The notes beneath the pieces were generated by a model, which was not told the origin of the DNA, searched no databases, and was given only the letters and a program-made list of their open reading frames with translations. This document shows, in pieces, positions 19,136 through 29,327 of a stretch of 64,000 nucleotides of DNA (position 1 is its first letter; each line of letters begins with the position of its first letter). The stretch is from CAYXAA01 sp964462985 (GTDB lineage: Bacteria; Pseudomonadota; Alphaproteobacteria; Rhizobiales; Stappiaceae), in assembly GCA_964462985.1 (NCBI GenBank), contig CAYXAA010000027.1:1-64000 (forward strand), read 5' to 3'. The position numbers and the translations under genes are program-made.

Positions 19136-19573
19136 TCAGGCCTCCGGCGGGATCACGCCCTTCTTCAGGATCAGGTTGCCGTAGAGCCGCTGCTCGCCGG
19201 TCTGAATCACGGCGAAGGCGCTGCGGGCACGCTCGTAGAAGGCAAAGCGCTCGATCGCCCGGATGCGGACCGGATTGTCGGCAATCTCATCGATGGCCTG
19301 TTGAAACAGCGTGACGACCGGCGAGACCGTGTCGGGATCGCCGACGACGGCCATGGTCAGCGCTGGATCCTCGACGAAGGTGTCGAGAGGCATGACGCTT
19401 AGCACCGCTCGCACCACGCGCGGCGCGTCGATGCCGTCGAGGCGGATCAGGGTCCTGGCGATCGATTCGCCGGGGAAATTGGCGTCGGCGATGACGACGT
19501 CGTCGCCGTGGCCCATGGCACGCAGCACGCGCAAGAGATCGGGCGAAAGAATCGGGTCGATACCGCGCAGCAT
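19136..19573 (-). CDS. fucU: L-fucose mutarotase (RbsD/FucU family)
   Basis: A 145-aa cytoplasmic enzyme that interconverts the anomers of L-fucose and so supplies the form used by the dehydrogenase. The RbsD/FucU signature MGHGDDVVIADANFP is present, with PLDTFVEDPALTM further on and FYERARSAFAVIQTGEQRLYGNLILKKGVI at the C-terminus, which fits FucU better than RbsD. The ATG at 19573 is chosen: GGGAGGAAG lies upstream and it overlaps the stop of the preceding gene (TGATG). Confidence 0.9.
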   Translation of the reverse strand: MLRGIDPILSPDLLRVLRAMGHGDDVVIADANFPGESIARTLIRLDGIDAPRVVRAVLSVMPLDTFVEDPALTMAVVGDPDTVSPVVTLFQQAIDEIADNPVRIRAIERFAFYERARSAFAVIQTGEQRLYGNLILKKGVIPPEA

Positions 19574-20607
19574 CAGCTTCCTCCCGGGGTCGGCGCATCG
19601 GGACGAACGAGCCCGGCGCTCTTCAGGTCGTTCCACATGGCCTCGGGGATGTGCCGCGAAAACAGCGCCAGATTGGCCTCGACCTCCGCCGCGCTGACGG
19701 CGCCCGGGATCACGGTCCGAACCGCCGGATGGCCCATGACGAACTGCAGGGCCGCCTCGATCAGGCGGACGCCGTGCGCCGTGCAGATGTCCTCGATGCG
19801 GCGGACGCGCTCGAGGATGTCAGGCGGCGCCGGCTCGTAGTTGTAGCGCGCACCGGCAACAGCGCCCGTTGCCAGGATTCCGGAGTTGTAGGGGCCACCA
19901 AGGATGATACCGACGTCGCGCTTCACGCAGAGCGGCAGGAAGCTTTCCAGCGCCTCCTGTTCCAGCAGGGTGTAACGGCCGGCGAGGAGGAAGCAGTCGA
20001 AGTCACCGAGGCCGAGCAGCGTTTCGCAGACCTGCCACTCGTTGACGCCGGCGCCGATCGCCTTGACACGGCCGGCGGCGCGCAGGTCCTCCAACGCACG
20101 GTAGCCGCCGCCGTCGAACAGCTCTCGAACCTTGGCGTCGCTCGCCTCACGGCTGCCATGGGTGAAGACGTCGACGTCGTGGACGAGCAGGATGTCGACT
20201 GCGTCGACGCCGAGCCGCTCGAGGCTCGCCTCGTGGCTGCGCATGACCCCGTCGTAGGTATAGTCGTAGACGATTCGCTTCTGCGGCACGTCGACGAAGG
20301 CAGCCGGAGTCACCTCGTCCGGGGCGCAGTCCTCGAGCAGGCGTCCGACCTTGGTGGAGAGCGTGACGCCGTCGCGGCCGAACCGGCGGAGCGCCTCGCC
20401 GAAGCGGCGCTCCGAGATGCCAAGGCCGTATTGGGGCGCGGTGTCGAAATAGCGCAGACCTCCGTCATAGGCGGCCTGCAGCGCTGCCTGGGCATCCTCC
20501 TCGGCGACCTTGCGGTAGAGGTTGCCGAGCGGCGCGCCGCCGAAGCCCATTCGGGTCAGCGTCACGGGGCGGGCGGTGCGCAGCGGAATGGCGTCCGAGG
20601 CCTTCAT
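19573..20607 (-). CDS. Aldo/keto reductase, L-fucose dehydrogenase type
   Basis: A 344-aa NAD(P)-dependent aldo/keto reductase with the TIM-barrel signatures GFGGAPLGNLYRKV, YFDTAPQYGLG (catalytic Tyr), TKVGRLL (catalytic Lys) and DILLVHDVD (His). The C-terminal AALQFVMGHPAVRTVIPGAVS is the cofactor-binding region. It belongs to the D-threo-aldose 1-dehydrogenase/pyridoxal 4-dehydrogenase group. In this operon the natural role is oxidation of L-fucose to L-fuconolactone. It overlaps the dehydratase by 4 bp (ATGA) and fucU by 1 bp. Confidence 0.85.
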   Translation of the reverse strand: MKASDAIPLRTARPVTLTRMGFGGAPLGNLYRKVAEEDAQAALQAAYDGGLRYFDTAPQYGLGISERRFGEALRRFGRDGVTLSTKVGRLLEDCAPDEVTPAAFVDVPQKRIVYDYTYDGVMRSHEASLERLGVDAVDILLVHDVDVFTHGSREASDAKVRELFDGGGYRALEDLRAAGRVKAIGAGVNEWQVCETLLGLGDFDCFLLAGRYTLLEQEALESFLPLCVKRDVGIILGGPYNSGILATGAVAGARYNYEPAPPDILERVRRIEDICTAHGVRLIEAALQFVMGHPAVRTVIPGAVSAAEVEANLALFSRHIPEAMWNDLKSAGLVRPDAPTPGGS

Positions 20608-21899
20608 GGCGATACCTTCACGCGGTCAGAACGAAATTCATAGTCCTTAAGAGAGCTTGCCTTCATCTCGATCGAAAAGCCCGGCGCGGTCGGCGGCATG
20701 TAAGCCGCACCGCGGATGACGCAGGGGTCGACGAAATGCTCGTGAAGATGGTCGACGTATTCGATCACCCTGCCCTCGCGGGTGCCGGCGATGCAAAGAT
20801 AGTCGATCATCGACAGGTGCTGGACATATTCGCACAGGCCGACACCGCCGGCATGGGGGCAGACCTTCAGCCCGTACTTCGCCGCCATTAGCATCACGGC
20901 CAGGATCTCGTTGACGCCACCGAGCCGGCAGGCGTCGATCTGCACAACGTCGACCGCGCCACGCATGATGAGCTGCTTGAAGATGATGCGGTTCTGGCAC
21001 ATCTCGCCGGTCGCGACCTGGATCGGAGCGATCGCCTCGCGAATCTTGCGGTGCCCCTCGATGTCGTCGGGGCTGGTCGGCTCCTCGATGAACCAGGGCG
21101 CCGCGAAGGCGAGCTTCTTCACCCATTCGATCGCCACGCCGACCTCCCAGACCTGGTTGGCGTCGATCATCAGGTGGACGTCGGGCCCGACGGTTTCGCG
21201 CGCGATCCTCAGACGGCGGATGTCGTCGTCGAGGTCGCGGCCCACCTTGAGCTTGATATGACGGAATCCGGCATCGACCGCCTTGCGGCAGAGGTCGCGG
21301 AGCTTGTCGTCACCGTAGCCGAGCCAGCCGGCCGATGTGGTGTAGCAGGGATAGCCTTCGCGCAGCAGCGTCTCGAGCCGCTCGGCCTTGCCGGCGGCAC
21401 GCTCCGTCAGCAACCGGAGCGCTTGTTCCGGCGTGATGCAGTCGGTGATGTAGCGGAAGTCGATGCAGCGCACGAGCTCTCCGGGGCTCATGTCGGCGAC
21501 GAGCCGCCACACCGGCTTGCCCTCGATCCTGGCCCAGAGGTCCCAGACGGCATTGACGACGGCACCGGTGGCGAGATGGATCGCGCCCTTGTCCGGGCCG
21601 ATCCAGCGCAGCTGGCTGTCGGAGGTGACATGACGCCAGAACCGGCCCATGTCGGCCGCGACCCAGTCCATGTCGAGCCCGACGACGAGATGGCGCATCG
21701 CCTCAATCGCGGCGCAGCAGATGTCGTTGCCGCGGCCGATGGTGAAGGTCAGGCCATGCCCCTCATGGCCGGTGTCGGTCTCGAGGATCACATAGGCGGC
21801 CGAATAGTCCGGATCGGGATTCATCGCATCCGACCCGTCGAGATGGACCGAGGTCGGAAAGCGCACGTCGATGGTGCGCAGACCCGTGATGGTGGTCAT
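20604..21899 (-). CDS. L-fuconate dehydratase (enolase superfamily)
   Basis: A 431-aa dehydratase converting L-fuconate to 2-keto-3-deoxy-L-fuconate. Enolase-superfamily features in order: KLKVG (KxK base), LMIDANQ (metal Asp), WFIEEPTSPDD (metal Glu), VATGEMCQNRI (metal Glu) and CPHAGGVGLCEYVQHL (His). It starts MTTITGLRTIDVRFPTS with AAGG about 11 nt upstream; the frame opens 10 codons earlier without family-like sequence. Length and the GHGLTFTIGRGNDI segment fit the FucD/ENOSF1 group. It follows the transporter genes after a 181-bp gap that holds a long inverted repeat. Confidence 0.92.
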   Translation of the reverse strand: MTTITGLRTIDVRFPTSVHLDGSDAMNPDPDYSAAYVILETDTGHEGHGLTFTIGRGNDICCAAIEAMRHLVVGLDMDWVAADMGRFWRHVTSDSQLRWIGPDKGAIHLATGAVVNAVWDLWARIEGKPVWRLVADMSPGELVRCIDFRYITDCITPEQALRLLTERAAGKAERLETLLREGYPCYTTSAGWLGYGDDKLRDLCRKAVDAGFRHIKLKVGRDLDDDIRRLRIARETVGPDVHLMIDANQVWEVGVAIEWVKKLAFAAPWFIEEPTSPDDIEGHRKIREAIAPIQVATGEMCQNRIIFKQLIMRGAVDVVQIDACRLGGVNEILAVMLMAAKYGLKVCPHAGGVGLCEYVQHLSMIDYLCIAGTREGRVIEYVDHLHEHFVDPCVIRGAAYMPPTAPGFSIEMKASSLKDYEFRSDRVKVSP

Positions 21900-21947
21900 G
21901 ATGTCGGTCGCCTTACGTCTGCCCCGCATGCCATCGAGTGGCTGCGT

Positions 21948-22012
21948 TACCTTCGGCCGTCATCCCGTGATGCGCCTACGGCGCACACGGTCCGGGATGA
22001 CGGCCGAAGGTA
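21948..22012. repeat. Long nested inverted repeat downstream of the binding-protein gene
   Basis: Two perfect 20-bp arms (21948-21967 and 21993-22012; left arm begins TACCTTCGGC, right arm ends GCCGAAGGTA) flank a 25-bp centre that itself pairs (CCGTG-A-TGCGCC, loop TAC, GGCGCA-CACGG). As RNA it forms a very stable hairpin. It sits between the binding-protein and dehydratase genes of one leftward operon. It resembles the dispersed palindromic intergenic elements with GTCATCCCG arms found in alphaproteobacteria. Likely effect: transcript stabilisation or partial termination. Confidence 0.75.
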
Positions 22013-22080
22013 GCGCGCTCGGTTTGCTCTCGTCAGGAGCCCCGGCGACGCGCGCCGCCGGAGCCCGTCGCATTTCAAGC

Positions 22081-23028
22081 TCAGTCGTAGAGCACCGCGG
22101 CGATCTCGGGATCGTCCATGTTGCTCTTGTCGTAGTAGAAGAAGCCGGTGTCGATGTGCGGGGGCACGGTCTCGCCCTTGGCCGCAGCCACCGCAGCCTT
22201 CACCGTCTCATAGCCGATGCCGACCGGGTTCTGGGTGATGGCCCCGGCCATCAGCCCATCGGTGATCGCCTGCTTCTGCTGGGCACCGGAATCGTAGCCG
22301 ATGATGATCACTTCGGTCCGGCCCATCTCGCGCACGCCGTTGACGACGCCGATCGCCGAGCCCTCGTTGGCTCCGAACACGCCCTTGAGGTCCGGATTGG
22401 CCTGCAGGATCGACTTGGTGATCTCGGTCGACTTCAGGTGATCGCCGCCGCCGTACTGGACGGTGACGACCTCGATGTCGGGATACTTCTCCTTGATCTG
22501 ATTGACGAAGCCGTCGACACGATCGATGCCGGTGCGGCTGGTCTGGTCGTGGGCGACGACTGCGACCTTGCCGGAGCCGCCGATGAGCTCGGCCATCTTG
22601 TCGGCGGCGAGCGCGGCGGCGGCGACGTTGTCGGTCGAGGCGGTCGTCTTCGGGATATCGCTGTCAACACCGGAGTCGAAGGCGATGATCGGAATGCCGG
22701 CCTCGTCGGCCTGCCGCAGCAGCGGAATCGCCGCCTGGCTGTCGAGTGCGGCGAAGCCAATCGCCGCCGGATTCTTGGCGAGAGCGGCGGCGAGCATGTC
22801 GATCTGGCGATCGACCATGGACTCGTTGTCCGGCCCCTCGAAGGTGATCTCGACGCCGAAGTCGGCCGCCGCCTTGTCGGCGCCCGCCTTCACGGCCTGC
22901 CAGAACTGATGCTGGAAGCCCTTCGAAATCAGCGGGATGTACATCTTGTCCTGCGCCGAAGCGGCCATGCCGCTCGCCAGGAGCGCTGCGGCGCTGATGG
23001 CGCCGATCAGGGTGCGTCTCGTGAGCAT
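22081..23028 (-). CDS. Periplasmic sugar-binding protein (RbsB-like)
   Basis: A 315-aa binding protein of the CUT2 type. Signal sequence MLTRRTLIGAISAAALLASGMAASA is followed by QDKMYIPLISKGFQHQFWQAVKAGA, IAFDSGVDSDIPKTTASTDNVAAAALAADKM and VFGANEGSAIGVVNGVRE, all typical of Peripla_BP_4. The ATG at 23028 follows AAGGAGG. It is third in the operon after the ATPase and permease genes and is followed by the catabolic genes, so L-fucose or a similar sugar is the expected ligand. Confidence 0.9.
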   Translation of the reverse strand: MLTRRTLIGAISAAALLASGMAASAQDKMYIPLISKGFQHQFWQAVKAGADKAAADFGVEITFEGPDNESMVDRQIDMLAAALAKNPAAIGFAALDSQAAIPLLRQADEAGIPIIAFDSGVDSDIPKTTASTDNVAAAALAADKMAELIGGSGKVAVVAHDQTSRTGIDRVDGFVNQIKEKYPDIEVVTVQYGGGDHLKSTEITKSILQANPDLKGVFGANEGSAIGVVNGVREMGRTEVIIIGYDSGAQQKQAITDGLMAGAITQNPVGIGYETVKAAVAAAKGETVPPHIDTGFFYYDKSNMDDPEIAAVLYD

Positions 23029-23103
23029 GCTTCCTCCTTGTGGGTTATTCCTCTTGTCGAACACGTCCGATCCGGGGCGTTGGCCGCCCTCTTGCCGTTG
23101 TGA

Positions 23104-24107
23104 TCAGCCCATCCGCCGCTTGCGCATCATGTCGGCATAGACGGCAAGGATGATGATCGCACCGGTCACCACCGTCTGCCATTCCTGGGCGACGGAGAGG
23201 ATGCGGAGCCCGTTGGCCAGAACCGACATGATCAGGGCTCCGATCAAGGTGCCGAGCACGGTGCCGCGGCCGCCGGCGAGCGAGGTGCCGCCGATGACCA
23301 CGGCGGCGATGGCCTCAAGCTCGTAGCCGAGGCCGAGGGCCGGCTGCGCCGAGTTGAGGCGCGAGGCGATCAGGAGACCGGCAATGCCGCAGATGCCGCC
23401 GGCGAGCGTGTAGACTGCCATCTTCCAGGCGTCGGTGTTGACGCCGGACAGGCGCACCGCCTCTTCATTGGAGCCGAGCGCGAAGGTGTAGCGGCCGAGC
23501 ACGGTGCGGCCGAGGATGTAGCTTGCGCCGATCGCGACCAGGAACAGGATGAGGACACCATTGGGGATCGGCAGGCCGGGAATGACGGCACCGATCAGCG
23601 ATCCGCTGGCGATCTCGGTGAAGCCGGGCGTGTCGTTGAAATAGATCGGCCGGGTGCCGGAGATCACCAGCGACAGCCCCTTCAGCATCAGCATCATGCC
23701 GAGCGTGGCGATGAACGGCGGGATCTTCATCTTGGCCACGAAGGTTCCCGACGCCAGCCCGCAGGCGGCGCCCGCAGCAATGGCGGCAAGGATGCCGAGC
23801 GGCAGCGGCAGACCCCAGTAGGTCAGGACCACGCCGGCGATCACAGCGCAGAAGGTCATCAGCGTGCCGACCGAAAGGTCGATGCCACCGGTGATGATGA
23901 CCAGCGTCGCGGCGACGGCAAGCACGCCGTTGACCGAGGTCGCCTGCAGGATGGCGATGATGTTCGACATCTGCATGAAGTTCGGCGACGCCAGCGAGAA
24001 CCCGATGAGCAGGACGATCAGGCTGGCGAAGGCGAGCAGCTTCTGATGCGCGCCGGACTTGAAGAGACGGGCGGCGGCGCCGGGCTGCCGGGCCGCTTCA
24101 GCGGTGC

Positions 24108-24111
<4 letters not shown>
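23104..24111 (-). CDS. Sugar ABC permease (RbsC-like)
   Basis: A 335-aa permease of the BPD_transp_2 family with about eight to ten TM segments. Characteristic pieces: ATLVIITGGIDLSVGTLMTF, FIATLGMMLMLKGLSLVISGTRPIYF, GSNEEAVRLSGVNTDAWKMAVYTLAG and AIAAVVIGGTSLAGGRGTVLGTLIGA. The ATG at 24111 follows GGAGGAACC and overlaps the ATPase stop by 4 bp; open frame upstream lies inside the ATPase gene. CUT2 transporters use this single permease as a homodimer. Confidence 0.92.
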
Positions 24112-25679
<1,568 letters not shown>

Positions 25680-25720
25680 TCGGTACGCTCCTCCCCGAGT
25701 CGGACCGAGTTGGTATTGTT

Positions 25721-25752
25721 GTTCAGATACGAACATCCTATTCATATATGAA
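25721..25752. promoter_or_regulatory. Paired palindromes, probable IclR-family operator
   Basis: GTTCAGATACGAAC (25721-25734) and TTCATATATGAA (25741-25752, perfect; followed by C to give TGAAC). They share the GTTC-N6-GAAC plan and lie 19 bp centre to centre, so on one DNA face. They sit in the 138-bp gap between the divergent transporter operon and the IclR gene. Binding is inferred from symmetry, duplication and position. Confidence 0.65.
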
Positions 25753-25817
25753 CCTGCCACGCAACAGGCTTCGATGGCATGGGCTGACTTACGCACCATC
25801 ATGACGCGGGGGCCGAG

Positions 25818-26582
25818 TTGAGCACTGTAAAGCAGCCTGAGGACCGCTACCGGGCTCCCGCGCTCGACAAGGGCCTCGACATCCTCGAGTTCCTGTCCGG
25901 CCAGCCGAACGGACTGACGCGGGCCGAGATCGTCAAGGCAATCGGACGCAGCCCCGGCGAGATCTACCGCATGCTGGAGCGCCTCGTGGCACGCGACTAC
26001 GTCAGCCGCTCGCTCGAGGGCGACCGCTATGCCCTCACCATGAAGCTGTTCCTGCTCGGAAGCCAGCACCCGCCGGTGCGCCGGCTGGTGGCCCGTGCCC
26101 TGCCGCTGATGGACGTCTTCACCGAAAGAACCCGGCAGTCCGTGCATCTCGTGACCCCCGACCGCGGCGCGGCGGTCGTCGTGGCGCAGGCCAGCGGCTC
26201 CGGCAACTGGGAGTTCCGGCTGCGCATCGGCGCCAGGCTCGACCTGCCGACGACCAGCTCGGGGCAGACACTGCTGGCCTTTCAGAGCCCCGAGCGGCGC
26301 CAAGAGACGCTGGCGATCTGGGGCAGTGCCGACAAGGCCGGACAGCTCGCGGACATCGAGCCCACGCTCGCCGAAATCCGCAAACAGGGCCATCGCATCG
26401 GTGACAGCCTGCAGCTTGCCGGTGTGAAGGACATTTCCGTCCCCATCTTCGGTCCGTCGAAAGACGCGGTTGCCGTGCTGACCTGCCCCTATCTGCAGCA
26501 TCTTGACGCCGAAGCACCGCCCGATGCCGAGGCGGCGCTTGGCCATCTGAGGCGGATCGCCGAAAAGCTTTCGATCAGCTGA
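25818..26582 (+). CDS. IclR-family transcriptional regulator
   Basis: A 254-aa regulator. The N-terminal winged helix (ALDKGLDILEFLSGQPNGLTRAEIVKAIGRSPGEIYRMLERLVARDYVSRS) is followed by an IclR effector domain (SVHLVTPDRGAAVVVAQASG, TTSSGQTLLAF, GDSLQLAGVKDISVPIFG). The start is a TTG at 25818, needed to include the full HTH; GGGGGCC is a weak ribosome site just upstream. It diverges from the L-fucose operon and probably controls it, with a pathway intermediate as effector. Confidence 0.9.
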   Translation: MSTVKQPEDRYRAPALDKGLDILEFLSGQPNGLTRAEIVKAIGRSPGEIYRMLERLVARDYVSRSLEGDRYALTMKLFLLGSQHPPVRRLVARALPLMDVFTERTRQSVHLVTPDRGAAVVVAQASGSGNWEFRLRIGARLDLPTTSSGQTLLAFQSPERRQETLAIWGSADKAGQLADIEPTLAEIRKQGHRIGDSLQLAGVKDISVPIFGPSKDAVAVLTCPYLQHLDAEAPPDAEAALGHLRRIAEKLSIS

Positions 26583-26904
26583 AGGTGCCGATCTCCGGTG
26601 CGGCCACGGTTGCCAGACACCGCGGCTCGAGCTCCTGCGCCTCCCAGAAACCCAACGTTACTTTCGTTGTCGTCCTGTGTGCTCCTTGCACCTGCCTGAC
26701 CGCGGACGCGGCCGTCCTCGTGCGCGTCAGCTGTACCAAGTCGGTGATTTACGGCCCAAAATCGCCCGCGCGAGGTCATATTGCCGTCGGAGTCGGGTTG
26801 TATCCGAAAACAAGACCGGGCTCGGGGACGTTCGAAAGCAAGAGCGGAACCTGAGAAGATCCGCAAGCGTTTCCGTTCGGACGGGTAATTTTCAAGGCCT
26901 CGCG
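26583..26904. other. 322-bp intergenic region, no gene seen
   Basis: It lies between the IclR gene and the sulfotransferase-like operon. I see no credible gene, repeat or strong sigma-70 promoter. It should hold the promoter for the operon that starts at 26905. Confidence 0.4.
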
Positions 26905-28320
26905 ATGGCAGATATTTCGGAAAACGACAGAATAAATCCCCCCTCCTCTACCGAGGAACCGCCCAGCAAGGCGGATCGGTTACTTGGTGGCCTTGCCCTC
27001 TTGAGTCTCGGCGCCATCGTTTTCGTGGCCGGCTCGATCGCAACCGTGGAGAATGTTTTCCCGGGGCCGCAGATCGCGCGGGCACTCCAGGGCGGCAAGG
27101 CGCTCTACAGCCAGCTGACCCAGTATCAGGACGTCTATCGCAGCGATCTGTGGTATCCGGAGCGGTTTCCGGACAAGGGCGTGACGGTCAATCGCGCCGA
27201 CGCCGCCCACAACGGGCTCACCCTCTACACGTCGGGCGACGCACCGGCCGCCTATCTGATCGATATGGACGGCACTGTGCTGCACACCTGGCGACGGCCC
27301 TTCAGCACGGTGTGGCAGGCCGGCGTCGGCACCTTGAAGAAGCCGCAGCCGGATTCGCACGTCTACTTCCGCCACGCCCATGTATTCCCGAACGGCGACT
27401 TTCTGGGAATTTACGAGGGCGTCGGCGATACGCCTTACGGCTATGGCCTCGTCAAGCTCGACAAGGATTCCAATGTCGTCTGGACCTATCCGGGCCGAAC
27501 CCACCATCAGTTCGACGTCGGGCCGGACGGGCGGATCTATGTTCTCACGCACGAATTCGTCGAAGACAACGTCGATAAATTCGAGCATCTGGCCAATCCT
27601 CGGCTTGAAGACTTCCTTGTGATCCTGTCGCCCGAAGGTGAGGAACTGAAGAAGATCCGTCTGCTGACAGCGCTCGCCGACTCGCCCTACCGGCACATGC
27701 TCTACACGATCTCGGGCTTCGCCCTCGCCGACCCGCTGCACGCCAACTCGGTGAAGTACATCGACAGCGAGGATGCGGCGAACTTCCGCTTCGGCGAAGA
27801 GGGCCAGCTGCTGATGTCGTTCCGCGAGACCAATGGCATCGTTGTCCTCGATCCTAACAGCGGGAAGGTCCAATGGGGGACGCGCGGGCCGTGGATAGGC
27901 CAGCACGATCCCGACCTGCTCCCGAACGGTGACATCCTGCTGTTCGACAACTACGGGAACTACGACAGCCCAGAAGGCGTTTCCCGGGTAATCGAATTCG
28001 ATCCGGCTTCACTGAACATCAAATGGCAGTACGCCGGAGAGTCCGGACGCCCCCTCGAGAGCCGGATTCGCTCGCACCAGCAGCGGCTCGAAAACGGCAA
28101 CACCCTTATCACGGAATCGAGCGGCGGGCGGATCGTCGAAGTGAGCCGCGAGGGCACGACCGTGTGGGAATTCGTCAATCCCGTCCGCGGCGGGCCCGAT
28201 GGCAATCTGATTCCGATCATTGCCTGGGCCGAGCGGCTCGATCCCGGCCAATTCGACCCGGCGTTGCTCGATCCGGAGCCTGCCGGGGACCAAACCACGA
28301 GACAGGAGGCCGACCTATGA
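26905..28320 (+). CDS. Membrane-anchored arylsulfotransferase-like protein
   Basis: A 471-aa protein. A short cytoplasmic tail and one TM segment (about 30-50, LLGGLALLSLGAIVFVAGSIATV) anchor a large periplasmic domain. That domain has repeated beta-propeller-type strands (YLIDMDGTVLHTWRRPF; HAHVFPNGDFLGIYEG; HQFDVGPDGRIYVLTHEF; GQHDPDLLPNGDILLFDNYGN; HQQRLENGNTLITESSGGRIVEVSREG), the pattern of the arylsulfotransferase (ASST) families. Such enzymes move sulfate between phenolic esters; whether this one is active is unknown. AAGG precedes the ATG at 26905. Its stop overlaps the next gene by 4 bp, and a PAPS-type sulfotransferase is in the same operon. Confidence 0.75.
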   Translation: MADISENDRINPPSSTEEPPSKADRLLGGLALLSLGAIVFVAGSIATVENVFPGPQIARALQGGKALYSQLTQYQDVYRSDLWYPERFPDKGVTVNRADAAHNGLTLYTSGDAPAAYLIDMDGTVLHTWRRPFSTVWQAGVGTLKKPQPDSHVYFRHAHVFPNGDFLGIYEGVGDTPYGYGLVKLDKDSNVVWTYPGRTHHQFDVGPDGRIYVLTHEFVEDNVDKFEHLANPRLEDFLVILSPEGEELKKIRLLTALADSPYRHMLYTISGFALADPLHANSVKYIDSEDAANFRFGEEGQLLMSFRETNGIVVLDPNSGKVQWGTRGPWIGQHDPDLLPNGDILLFDNYGNYDSPEGVSRVIEFDPASLNIKWQYAGESGRPLESRIRSHQQRLENGNTLITESSGGRIVEVSREGTTVWEFVNPVRGGPDGNLIPIIAWAERLDPGQFDPALLDPEPAGDQTTRQEADL

Positions 28321-28607
28321 CAAGGTTCATCGCCACGTTTACCCTTTCGCTCATGCTGCTCGCCCCGACGGCCGCGATGGCCTATGTCGGTCCGGGCGCC
28401 GGATTGAGCCTGCTTGGCGCGCTCTGGGCGCTGGTGCTTGCGCTCGTGACCGCCGTCGCCTTCGTGGTGGCTTGGCCACTGCGCAGGATGTTCCGGCGCC
28501 GGCGGATGAACCGCCAGTCCGCAGTCGCCGACGACACCGGCGAGACGAGCGCCGCCCATGCACCGCATCCGCTTTCGGCCGCTGCCCGCGCCGAGCGCAG
28601 CAGGTAA
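28317..28607 (+). CDS. Small membrane protein with YVGPGAG motif
   Basis: A 96-aa protein. Signal-like N-terminus MTRFIATFTLSLMLLAPTAAMA, then YVGPGAGLSLLGALW, a TM segment (ALVLALVTAVAFVVAWPL) and a basic tail (RRMFRRRRMNR). The Y-V/I-GPGAG motif recurs in small proteins beside membrane enzymes in cell-surface loci, but I know of no proven function. GGAGG lies 7 nt before the ATG, which overlaps the preceding stop (ATGA). It probably partners the arylsulfotransferase-like protein in the membrane. Confidence 0.7.
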   Translation: MTRFIATFTLSLMLLAPTAAMAYVGPGAGLSLLGALWALVLALVTAVAFVVAWPLRRMFRRRRMNRQSAVADDTGETSAAHAPHPLSAAARAERSR

Positions 28608-28613
28608 GCTGCG

Positions 28614-29327
28614 ATGGGCCTGCTCGACCTGCCGGCGCCGCTGTTCTCGGGTCTCGACGAATGGTTCGCCGGGCTCCTCACGCCCACCGGGGCGCTCGCC
28701 GTATGGGCCGCGCTCGGGGCGTTCCTATGCATGGAATGCTACCGGCTTTTGTCGCCACAGCGGCGGATCGCCGAAATCAAGGTCAAGCTCGAACAGACCC
28801 GGCAGCGCCTTGCCACCTTTGACGGGGAGTTCGAGGAGGCATGGCCGCAGATCCGGTCCATGCTGTCGCTTGCGTTCCGGCGGGTCGCTCTGGTGTTTCC
28901 GGCAACCCTCGTGGCCTCACTGCCTCTCCTGCTCGTCATCGTATGGCTCGACACCCAATACGGCGGCACCTATCCACCTCCGGAAACTCCGGTGCGCGTT
29001 GCCGTTGACGGGTCCTACGCCGGACGCTGGATCGATGACGGCACGCCCCGGGCCCAGATCGTTGATCCGATGGGGGCACCGGTGGCGGAAATTCCGGTGA
29101 AGAAGCCGGTTCCGATCATCGAGAAGCGGCACTGGTGGAACGCCCTGATCGGCAATCCTGCGGGCTATCTCGCCGACGATCTGCCGTTCGACCGCGTCAC
29201 CATCGACCTCCCGCGCCGCGAGATCCTGCCAGTCGGCCCGGCTTGGCTGAGAGGCTGGGAGATTCCGTTCTTCGTTGCGCTGACGCTGTTCGCGCTTGCC
29301 TTCAAGTCGATACGCGGGATCGCCTGA
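28614..29327 (+). CDS. Three-TM membrane protein, unknown (possible Oxa1/EMC3-like topology)
   Basis: A 237-aa protein, not recognised. Layout: TM1 about 26-44 (ALAVWAALGAFLCMECYRL), a charged coiled-coil-like stretch 46-85 (RRIAEIKVKLEQTRQRLATFD), TM2 about 90-109 (VFPATLVASLPLLLVIVWL), a soluble domain 112-205, TM3 about 210-230. TM1, coiled coil and paired TMs recall the Oxa1/EMC3 (DUF106) fold, but this is a topology comparison only. It begins 6 bp after the small YVGPGAG gene and overlaps the sulfotransferase start (TGATG). Confidence 0.6.
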   Translation: MGLLDLPAPLFSGLDEWFAGLLTPTGALAVWAALGAFLCMECYRLLSPQRRIAEIKVKLEQTRQRLATFDGEFEEAWPQIRSMLSLAFRRVALVFPATLVASLPLLLVIVWLDTQYGGTYPPPETPVRVAVDGSYAGRWIDDGTPRAQIVDPMGAPVAEIPVKKPVPIIEKRHWWNALIGNPAGYLADDLPFDRVTIDLPRREILPVGPAWLRGWEIPFFVALTLFALAFKSIRGIA

